Of a stretch of 21,441 bases of DNA, positions 5,872-13,614 are shown one piece after another. How positions within the stretch are numbered: position 1 is the stretch's first letter; each line of letters begins with the position of its first letter. The position numbers and the translations under genes are program-made. The stretch comes from Deltaproteobacteria bacterium (GTDB lineage: Bacteria > Desulfobacterota > Desulfobulbia > Desulfobulbales > SURF-16), in assembly GCA_029939635.1 (NCBI GenBank), contig JAOZSN010000035.1:1-21441 (forward strand), read 5' to 3'. A model generated the notes under the pieces. It had not been told where the DNA came from. It saw only the letters and a list, made by a program, of their open reading frames with translations, and searched no databases.

Positions 5872-7761
5872 ATGAAACCAAACTTCATCGACTTTCTTCG
5901 TGACAAAATCCTCCTGGGCGATGGTGCCATCGGCACCTACCTCTATTCCAAAGGCATTGAATTAGGCAAAGATATTGAACGCCTTAATATCTCTGAGTCT
6001 GACCTGATCTATTCCATCCATGAAGAATACATCAGAGCCGGCAGTCAACTCATTGAAACAAACACCTTTGGTGCCAACCGCCATAAATTACAGGAGTCAG
6101 GCCTGGACAGCCAGATACGGGAGATCAACCTGGCCGGAGCCAACCTGGCCAAGAGAGCAGCAGGCCAAGATGTCTATGTGGCTGGTTCCATTGGCCCTTC
6201 CGGCTTTGATTTCCCCCTGGCTACCGGTAGTCACGATGCAGGAGAGTTAAACGATATCTTCAGCGAGCAGATCAGCCTGCTCCTTGAAGGCGAGGTGGAC
6301 CTACTGCTCTTTGAGACCTTTACCCATCTTGACGAGATGCTGCTGGCCATCAAGGCAGCCCGATCTTTAAGCGATGCCCCCATTATTGCCCAGATGGCCT
6401 ACCCTTCCAGCGGCAAAACAGCCACTGGCATCGATGCCCTGGCCTGTGGCGAGGCAGCTCTGGCTGCGGGTGCCGACGTGGTGGGTGGTAATTGTGGTCG
6501 TGGTGTCTCATCCCTGCTCACGGCCATGGAACATCTCTCGGCCCTTAAAGATCAGGCCCCCCTCTCAGCCTTCCCCAATGCAGGTTTTCCTGAGATAGTC
6601 GGCCACCGCATGGTCTATCCGGCCGAACCAGCCTATATGGCCCAGGCCCTGCGTGCCATGATCAAACAGGGAGCCCGGCTGGTGGGAGGCTGCTGCGGCA
6701 CCACCCCAGCCCATATCCACGAATTCCAGCAGGTCTTGCGCATCAAACGCCGCCCTTTAGCCCGTTCGGCAGATGTGCAGGGTGACGAGCCTCAACCCCA
6801 GACCATTGCCGCTGAACCACGGGTTAATGGCAAACTGCTCACCTCCATGGCTGCTGACCAGCTGCCTATTATTGTTGAACTTGACCCGCCCACCCATCTC
6901 AATGTAGCTGGAGTTATTGAGGGGGCACAAAAACTTAAAGAGAGCGGTGCCGATGCCATCTCCTTGGGGGAAAATCCCCTGGCAATCCTGCGGGCCGACA
7001 ACCTCTCCCTGGCCCATCTTATCCATGAAAAAGTTGATATTGAAACCATTATCCACCTCACCTGCCGGGATCGCAATATCCTTGGTCTGCAATCACAGAT
7101 CATGGGAGCGCATCTCTTAGGTATCGGCGGCATCCTGGCCATCACCGGTGACCCGGCCACCTCCAGTGATCAACCTGGCACCAGCGGTGTCTTTGATGTG
7201 AAAAGCTTTGGCCTGATCAGAATGATCGACCAGTTCAACCAGGGCCGTAATCTGGCAGGTAAGGAGATGAAGGCCAAGACCAACTTCTCTGTGGGTGGCG
7301 CCTTCTCTTTTCGGCCCAATCGCCCTGAGGTGCAGCTCCGTCGCCTGGAGCGCAAGACCGAGTTGGGCCTCAAATTCGTCATGACCCAACCCCTCTTTGA
7401 TAGCAGTGAGGTGGAAAAAATGATGGAGGCAGTAAGCCATCTTGACATCTTGGTGCTGCCCGGCATCTTCCCGCTCATCTCAGCCCGCAACGCAGATTTC
7501 CTCCATAACGAGGTGCCTGGCATTTTTATCCCGGAATCTATCCGCAAAAAATTATGGAGTTATAATCAGGTGGAGGATCAACGCAAGGTCGCCTTAGAGT
7601 ATACCCGACAACTCATCGCTGACATTACCCCCTTTGTTGATGGTCTGTACCTGGTAAGCCCTTTGAACAAATGGGAAATCACGGCGGAGTTATGTCGAGA
7701 GGTACGGGAACAGGGCTGGAAGGGAAGTGGCAGAATCAGCAAATTCAACAGCAAAGGGTGA
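5872..7761 (+). CDS. Bifunctional homocysteine S-methyltransferase / 5,10-methylenetetrahydrofolate reductase
   Basis: The 629-residue protein joins two one-carbon enzymes. Residues about 1-310 are a homocysteine S-methyltransferase barrel: the start reads LLGDGAIGTYLYSKG, and the zinc-binding cysteines are C208 (GGNCGRG) and C274/C275 (GGCCGTTP). Residues about 325-620 match MetF, the FAD-dependent methylenetetrahydrofolate reductase (IIVELDPP near the start, LAITGDPA in the middle). By family knowledge (Bacillus YitJ type) the C-terminal half makes methyl-THF and the N-terminal half uses a methyl donor to make methionine. There is no cobalamin-binding module. The start is the only sensible ATG, but its leader is the end of the repeat element and shows no Shine-Dalgarno sequence. 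The gene is convergent with the following one, with only 13 bp between the stops. Confidence 0.92.
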   Translation: MKPNFIDFLRDKILLGDGAIGTYLYSKGIELGKDIERLNISESDLIYSIHEEYIRAGSQLIETNTFGANRHKLQESGLDSQIREINLAGANLAKRAAGQDVYVAGSIGPSGFDFPLATGSHDAGELNDIFSEQISLLLEGEVDLLLFETFTHLDEMLLAIKAARSLSDAPIIAQMAYPSSGKTATGIDALACGEAALAAGADVVGGNCGRGVSSLLTAMEHLSALKDQAPLSAFPNAGFPEIVGHRMVYPAEPAYMAQALRAMIKQGARLVGGCCGTTPAHIHEFQQVLRIKRRPLARSADVQGDEPQPQTIAAEPRVNGKLLTSMAADQLPIIVELDPPTHLNVAGVIEGAQKLKESGADAISLGENPLAILRADNLSLAHLIHEKVDIETIIHLTCRDRNILGLQSQIMGAHLLGIGGILAITGDPATSSDQPGTSGVFDVKSFGLIRMIDQFNQGRNLAGKEMKAKTNFSVGGAFSFRPNRPEVQLRRLERKTELGLKFVMTQPLFDSSEVEKMMEAVSHLDILVLPGIFPLISARNADFLHNEVPGIFIPESIRKKLWSYNQVEDQRKVALEYTRQLIADITPFVDGLYLVSPLNKWEITAELCREVREQGWKGSGRISKFNSKG

Positions 7762-7774
7762 CAACGAACAGTCA

Positions 7775-10700
7775 CTAATGAACCTCTGCGCTCCCTGCAC
7801 TCACCCCGCCCCGTATTACAGCAAATTGATCTTCACTTTGCAAAAAGGCATCAACAACATCAGGGGCAAAATGTTTGGCCCTGCTGCTCACAATGATACC
7901 CCGTGCTACCTCATGGGAAAACGCCTCTTTATAGCTGCGTTTGGAGGTAAGGGCATCGTACACATCCACCAGGGCCACAATCCGGGTGGACAAGGGTATC
8001 TGCTCCTCCTTTAACCCCTCAGGATAGCCAGAGCCATCCCATTTCTCGTGATGATGAAAGGCAATAGCCTTACCAAGAGCCAAAAAAGATTGGCCTTGGG
8101 TTTGTTTTTCAACCGAGCGCAGCGCCTCACCCCCATAGGTGGTGTGGCGTTTCATGATATCAAATTCTTCTGGTGACAATTTCCCTTCTTTAAGCAAAAT
8201 TGCATCAGGAATACCAACCTTGCCAATATCGTGTAAAATTGACGACAGATACAGGTCATCAATATATTTGGGGGTGATATAGCCTGCATATGTCCCCAAC
8301 TTAGCCATTTCCATGGCAATTACCCTGGCATACTCCCTGATCCGCTCCAGATGACTGCCCGTATCGGCATCACGGTATTCTGCCAGTTTAGCCAAGCCAA
8401 GTATTGTCCCCACCCGTGCCTCTTGCACATCTTGTAAGGAATCAATCAATTCTTGTTCCAGTCTTTTACGCTCGGTTACATCGCGAATCACCATCTGAAA
8501 CTGGACAGAATCATCTCTCCGTATCCACTTGGTATTACACTCAACATCAATTTCATTGCCATCATTAATCATCCGAAAAGGGAAATCCCGCACCACATCA
8601 GATACACCATCGGCGGCCAATAATGTATCGTTAACCCGACGCACATCATCAGGATGAACCCAATCAAGAAACATTAAATCATCACGCTCTGACTCCTGGA
8701 TGCTGAAGAGATAATAAAACAAGGGGTTGGCCAGCAGAATCTTTTTATCCTGATCAACAAGAATGACCATATCAATAATATTTTCATACAACTGCCGATA
8801 GCGCTGCTCTGACTCCTCAAGAAAGCTAAAAAGACCCGCATTTTCCAGGGAAATTGCAATCTGGGAGCATAAAATTTTGACAACCTCCAAACGCTCTAAA
8901 GTGAACATGTGGCTGAAAATATTATTTTCCAGATACAAAATACCTGTCAAATCTTCCTTATGAATTAGTGGCACACATAAAACAGATTTTGGCTTTTGTT
9001 GCTGAACATAGGGGTCATGGGCAAATTCACCACCCTCAACCGGGTTATTGACAATGAGAAACTCCCTGGTTCTGGCAACATTATTGACAATGGTGTGGGA
9101 AAGGCCTAGCTCACCTTCAAGATCAACCATCTGTAAAACCGTACGAGCCTCACCTTTATCCATTTCGCCTCTGACTGCTACCACAAGTTTGCCATGCTTT
9201 TGCAGGAGAAGAAAGCCGATTTGCGCCCCAACATTTTCAATGACAATTGCTATCATTTTGCGGAGAAGATTATCTAAGACAATTTCTCCAGAAATCGCCT
9301 GACTCGCCTTCATTACAGAGACAAGATCCAGCCCAGAACCGGAACCTATCATGGAAATTGTCCGCCGTGTTACGGTCTTTGTTTGGTCCATATCCTGGCC
9401 AGTAGCACTGGAATACCCTATGAGCAAATCAGCGTGTTTCTCATCAAGCTGTTTTACCTTGCCGTCCGCCCCCCAACGTAAATAACAATGTTTGGCACTT
9501 TGCATATAGGCGCGGGCAACTATATGCCTATGCTGGCTTAAACAAAACTGGGCGGCCAACTCATAGGCCAAGCCCTCTTCATTGAGAAACTTATTTTCCT
9601 TGGCCCCCTCTACTGCCAAGTCGTACCCTTCAGCAGCATCTACAAATTTGCCCTTAACTCGGCATAACTCCGCATTCACCAGGTAATACTTATGCAAATA
9701 ATTCATCGGTGCATATGTGGACCATTTTTTCAGCTTCTTTTGATTAGCCACAACCTTGCTCAATATCTGATTCTTCTGCAGCGGAGAAGAATCAGCATAG
9801 GTGCCCAAATGAGCCAAAGAATCATAAAAATAAAAGACAGGCACACCAGCTTGACTAATAACCCCGTCAAGGTACAATTCACATTGTGCCGCATTTTCAA
9901 CTGCTTTTTCGTGATGGCCAAATAGATAATTCAAGATCAGCTTGCTACAAAACATGAAAAAAAGTGTTGTCCGGTCATTGGCCTTTTCATGTAAGGGCCT
10001 TAATACGGTTTCATTATAAATGTCCCCGCTCAACTTCATGCTCTTGCCATCATCACTATTTCTAATAAGGGCGATGGTCTGTCTAACTATTGCATCTAAA
10101 TAGAGAGATGTTTCTTGTTTGAGCGTACCAATTGCATGGCCATATGTTGCGGTTTCCACCTCTATCTGCTCCAGATTTTTTCCAGATAAAAAAAGATGGT
10201 AACCATAAAAAACAGCACAATATCCAGCATACTCAAAATCACCGCTTTCCACGCCACTTTGAAAGCCTTTTCGCAAGGGATCTATGGTGTCATGCAAAGG
10301 CCTCTGCCAATGATCAATAAAGGCATGTACCATGTGCAATGTTTTTGCCTGAATTTCTTTTGAACCAAATTTAGCCAGCACCTGCAGGGCCAAACGGCCA
10401 TACCTGAGACCCTTTGGAATATCCCCAAGCACCCCGCAATGAATCATGCCAAAAACAGCGTACAGGAATGCCGATTCAGGTGCATTGCCACGCTTGATGG
10501 ACATGTTAACCGCAGCAAAGACCAACAGGGGTAACAACGTGGGTTTAACAAAATATACCGCTGACCCCATTTTATTCATCACCCGCATTGCGGCCAGACT
10601 AAAGGGTTCCTCCATGACGGGATTATCAAGCAAATCTTCAATGTCTTTGCCCAGCATGGAAAACCTAATGCGTTGCAGGTGCAACATTGCATGAAAGGCA

Positions 10701-13303
10701 TTGGGATTTTCAGGAAACGAAACATCTAACATCTTTAACAAAACCAGAGAGATATCAACCGCTTCTTCAATTTTATACTGCGCCTTGCAGGCCTGAATCT
10801 TTACCTCATAGACAAACACCTTCTCCAATAAATCCTTACCATTGTCTAGAACAGAGGTAATAAATTGATCCATTTCAACAAAACGTCCACAAAGATATGC
10901 TGTTTCCGCTGCCTCTGAGTAGAGTGTTAAGGCCATATCATACGAGTCATGCCACCCCTGTTCGCCAAGCAAGCCGAGACCAACCTGCAAATAATTCATT
11001 GCCGGTTCCCAGGCTGCAGCGGCCTTGGCCCTCCGACCGGCCAGAAGATTAAGCCTGATCAACTCATCTGTATCAACCTGGTCGTCAACAATATTCAGAC
11101 TAAAATTAAGATGATTAACAATAGTGAAGAGTTGTTCTTTTTTGCACTCCTCTGAAATATGCCGAAAAAGAAACGTACCCACCTTCCTATGAATTTCAGC
11201 CTTTTCAGAATCAGCAATAGCGGCATAGAACTGATGTTGAATTCGATCGTGGGCAAAACTAAGGGTAATCCCATTTTCTGCCTGTAACTCATCATCTGTC
11301 ATCCCCAGGATATAGGATCCTGGCAATGAGACGAGTATTCCTTCCTGAATTGCTTCAGCCAACAAAGAAAGGCTCTCATAGCGAGTACGATTTGCTATTT
11401 TGGACACCAGGCCTATGTCAAAACTATGCCCTATGCATGCCGCAATATGCAAAAGACCCGTTGTTTCTGTATTAAATTTATTAATTTTGCCAGCTAGTAA
11501 ATCTGCCACATTATCAGTCATTGCTATGACTTCAATTTGACTTAAACCCCACCGCCATGACATATCATGGCTGCTAAATTTGAAAATACCAGCTTCGTAT
11601 ATTCCCTGGACAAACAACCTGACATAAAATGGATTCCCCATTGTTTTGGCATAGACAACATAGGCAAGGGGACGAACGACCTCATTATCCGCTGCCAATG
11701 TATCAGCAAGAAGAGAGCAGACATCGTTTTTCGTTAACAAGGACAGGTTTAGACGGGAATAAGCAATATTTTCATTATGAAGACGTTCAAGGGTCAGCTT
11801 TAAGATGTTATCTTTATGGCTGACGGCATCATCGCGACATGTACCCACAACAAAAAGATAGCGCAGAGAGGTATCGCTTAAAATATTTTCCAGCAGCCGC
11901 AAAGAGGCAGAATCTGCCCACTGCAAATCATCGAGAAAAAGAAACAGGGGATGGTTGGCTGTACAGAGCACCCTCAGGAAACGTCTAATAACTAAATTAA
12001 ACCTGTTTTCAGCATTGAGAAAATCAAGTTTAGCTGCTGGAGGCTGGGAATAAAGCAAACCTTCGACTTCTGGAATCATGGCCAATAAGATTGACCCATT
12101 TGGCTCTACAGCTTCGCTAATTTTCCCCCGCCACTGCTCCAACTTTTCCTTATCTTCGTTTAATATCTGCTGTACCAATGTACTTAGAGCCGAAACAATG
12201 CCGAAATAGGGGATATCCTTTTTAAATTCGTCGAATTTGCCCCTGGCAAAATACCCCCTGACAAGATTAATCTGTTTGACACTCTCATATACCAGCGCTG
12301 TTTTGCCACAGCCAGCATCACCTGTGACCAAAACCAATTCACAGCCCCCCTCAGAGGCTCTGCGCCAGGCATCTCCTAAAACACAAAGTTCTTTGTCCCG
12401 ACCATACAATTTTTGTGATACGACAAACGAATCACAGGCGTCCTTCTCGCCTAAAGGGAAAGCGCTGATATTCTTTTTAGTCTCGAGCTGTTGGCGGCAT
12501 CTCAACAAATCCTCTTCAATACCCAGGCAACTCTGGTAGCGGTCTTCAGCGTTTTTTGCCATCAACTTCATAATAATAGCTGAAATTATTGGCGAAACAT
12601 CATGCCGCAATTTATGGGGAGCAAGGGGCTCCCTGGCAAGATGGCAGTGAATTATTTCAAGGGGATCACAACTTGAAAAAGGGAGAAGATGACAGAGCAG
12701 TTCATACAATGTAACCCCAAGGGAGTAAAAATCTGAACGATAATCAGAGGCACGATTCATCCGGCCTGTTTGCTCGGGAGAGATGTACGCCAAGGTGCCC
12801 TCAAGACTGTTAATATCCTCAACAAAATTTTTCTCAGAGGAAAAATCCGTTGATATGCCAAGATCAATAATTTTCACCTGACCCGAATCACGATTCAGCA
12901 GGATATTGGCTGGATTAATATCTTTATGGGTAATATTGTGGGACTGCAGACCAGCAAGGGCGTGGACACATTTTAGCGCTAGATCCAGAAATTCACCCTG
13001 GCTTAACTGGGGCTCAGACAAGAGCTCGGTTAACTGTATACCGCCAAAATCCTCATAGATAATCGCCAGATGTTGCCCGACATCCTCAAAGTTCAAAGCC
13101 TTGACAACGCCGTCACATTTCATCTGACTGGCAAGCCGATATTCCTGACGAAATCGGGCCGTTTCCCGTGGGCTTGGGAAATCTTTTTTTAAAATTTTAA
13201 TGACAATAGGTAGATTATCAAGAGCCCGCAAGCCACGACAGACCAAGGTATTTTGGCTCTCATAAATTTTTTTGATATTCGTGTAGCCTGCCAGGGTAAT
13301 CAT
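7775..13303 (-). CDS. Giant signalling protein: Ser/Thr kinase - STAND ATPase - helical repeats - GAF - PAS - HD-GYP
   Basis: The 1842-residue protein has a Ser/Thr kinase domain at about 5-275: lysine K36 (VIKIL), catalytic loop HKDINPAN with D128 and N133, a DLG in place of DFG at D147, and SPEQ in the activation segment. The Gly-rich loop is degenerate. An AAA/STAND ATPase of the kinase-linked predictor type follows, with Walker A GDAGCGKT (K334) and Walker B FLFLDD (D458/D459). A long helical, TPR-like stretch spans about 700-1315. A GAF domain (about 1320-1490) and a PAS domain (about 1495-1620) precede a C-terminal HD-GYP domain with HDIGK (H1691-D1692) and the GYP motif at 1759-1761. 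HD-GYP enzymes hydrolyse cyclic di-GMP. Relatives of the front half usually end in a histidine kinase, and here that is replaced by HD-GYP. No membrane segment is evident, so it is probably cytoplasmic. It is divergent from the polyketide synthase gene. Confidence 0.9.
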   Translation of the reverse strand: MITLAGYTNIKKIYESQNTLVCRGLRALDNLPIVIKILKKDFPSPRETARFRQEYRLASQMKCDGVVKALNFEDVGQHLAIIYEDFGGIQLTELLSEPQLSQGEFLDLALKCVHALAGLQSHNITHKDINPANILLNRDSGQVKIIDLGISTDFSSEKNFVEDINSLEGTLAYISPEQTGRMNRASDYRSDFYSLGVTLYELLCHLLPFSSCDPLEIIHCHLAREPLAPHKLRHDVSPIISAIIMKLMAKNAEDRYQSCLGIEEDLLRCRQQLETKKNISAFPLGEKDACDSFVVSQKLYGRDKELCVLGDAWRRASEGGCELVLVTGDAGCGKTALVYESVKQINLVRGYFARGKFDEFKKDIPYFGIVSALSTLVQQILNEDKEKLEQWRGKISEAVEPNGSILLAMIPEVEGLLYSQPPAAKLDFLNAENRFNLVIRRFLRVLCTANHPLFLFLDDLQWADSASLRLLENILSDTSLRYLFVVGTCRDDAVSHKDNILKLTLERLHNENIAYSRLNLSLLTKNDVCSLLADTLAADNEVVRPLAYVVYAKTMGNPFYVRLFVQGIYEAGIFKFSSHDMSWRWGLSQIEVIAMTDNVADLLAGKINKFNTETTGLLHIAACIGHSFDIGLVSKIANRTRYESLSLLAEAIQEGILVSLPGSYILGMTDDELQAENGITLSFAHDRIQHQFYAAIADSEKAEIHRKVGTFLFRHISEECKKEQLFTIVNHLNFSLNIVDDQVDTDELIRLNLLAGRRAKAAAAWEPAMNYLQVGLGLLGEQGWHDSYDMALTLYSEAAETAYLCGRFVEMDQFITSVLDNGKDLLEKVFVYEVKIQACKAQYKIEEAVDISLVLLKMLDVSFPENPNAFHAMLHLQRIRFSMLGKDIEDLLDNPVMEEPFSLAAMRVMNKMGSAVYFVKPTLLPLLVFAAVNMSIKRGNAPESAFLYAVFGMIHCGVLGDIPKGLRYGRLALQVLAKFGSKEIQAKTLHMVHAFIDHWQRPLHDTIDPLRKGFQSGVESGDFEYAGYCAVFYGYHLFLSGKNLEQIEVETATYGHAIGTLKQETSLYLDAIVRQTIALIRNSDDGKSMKLSGDIYNETVLRPLHEKANDRTTLFFMFCSKLILNYLFGHHEKAVENAAQCELYLDGVISQAGVPVFYFYDSLAHLGTYADSSPLQKNQILSKVVANQKKLKKWSTYAPMNYLHKYYLVNAELCRVKGKFVDAAEGYDLAVEGAKENKFLNEEGLAYELAAQFCLSQHRHIVARAYMQSAKHCYLRWGADGKVKQLDEKHADLLIGYSSATGQDMDQTKTVTRRTISMIGSGSGLDLVSVMKASQAISGEIVLDNLLRKMIAIVIENVGAQIGFLLLQKHGKLVVAVRGEMDKGEARTVLQMVDLEGELGLSHTIVNNVARTREFLIVNNPVEGGEFAHDPYVQQQKPKSVLCVPLIHKEDLTGILYLENNIFSHMFTLERLEVVKILCSQIAISLENAGLFSFLEESEQRYRQLYENIIDMVILVDQDKKILLANPLFYYLFSIQESERDDLMFLDWVHPDDVRRVNDTLLAADGVSDVVRDFPFRMINDGNEIDVECNTKWIRRDDSVQFQMVIRDVTERKRLEQELIDSLQDVQEARVGTILGLAKLAEYRDADTGSHLERIREYARVIAMEMAKLGTYAGYITPKYIDDLYLSSILHDIGKVGIPDAILLKEGKLSPEEFDIMKRHTTYGGEALRSVEKQTQGQSFLALGKAIAFHHHEKWDGSGYPEGLKEEQIPLSTRIVALVDVYDALTSKRSYKEAFSHEVARGIIVSSRAKHFAPDVVDAFLQSEDQFAVIRGGVSAGSAEVH

Positions 13304-13375
13304 TCTATTTTTCCAATAAAAAATCTGTAAAGCCTACTGACCGAGGCACCAGGGGGATTAAAGCCGGCCAGTAAC

Positions 13376-13381
13376 TTTATA
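13376..13381 (-). promoter_or_regulatory. Candidate -10 box for the kinase/HD-GYP gene
   Basis: The minus strand reads TATAAA here, about 70 nt before the gene's ATG. A TTGCTG lies 19 nt further upstream, which is a poor -35 at long spacing, so the assignment is tentative. Confidence 0.25.
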
Positions 13382-13450
13382 CTGTGCCTTTTTGCTCATC
13401 CAGCAATATTCACTTCATTTTATCTGTTTTTTTCCCTACAATCACACTAC

Positions 13451-13488
13451 GACTCCTATTAACAGTTGCTCTCCGCAAGGAGTCAGCT
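13451..13488 (+). promoter_or_regulatory. GNRA-capped hairpin with an alternative pairing partner
   Basis: GCT-CTCC (13468-13474) can pair with GGAG-(TC)-AGC (13479-13487) around a GCAA tetraloop (13475-13478), giving a 7-bp stem with a two-base bulge. The GGAGTC at 13479-13484 can instead pair with GACTCC at 13451-13456, so the two structures are mutually exclusive. There is no following T-tract, so it is not a plain intrinsic terminator. Whether it lies in a transcript is unknown. Confidence 0.35.
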
Positions 13489-13614
13489 ATTAAATCCTAC
13501 TGAACAAATTGGGCAATCTCAAGAATTTTTATCAAAAAAACTATGTAACCACATTATTACAATCTCCACCCAAAGACGTTAAAACAACAAAATACACACC
13601 AAGGTATCTATCAG

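Larger units (their letters stand above)
13304..13614. other. Divergent intergenic region between the giant regulator and the polyketide synthase
   Basis: This 311-bp stretch has no gene. It must hold the starts of two divergent transcripts. A hairpin at 13466-13488 and a minus-strand -10 box are listed separately. For the plus strand, TTGCTC (13466-13471) and TATTAA (13488-13493), 16 nt apart, form a weak sigma-70-like pair that overlaps the hairpin. The polyketide synthase ATG has only a weak AAGG (13601-13604) at a long spacing of 10 nt. An in-frame TAA at 13546-13548 rules out an upstream extension beyond it, and no other start codon lies between. Confidence 0.5.

Noticed and set aside
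7758..7775. Inverted repeat GTGAC-N8-GTCAC between the convergent genes as a bidirectional terminator
   Set aside because: The stem is only 5 bp with a long loop and no flanking T or A tract, too weak to call a terminator.
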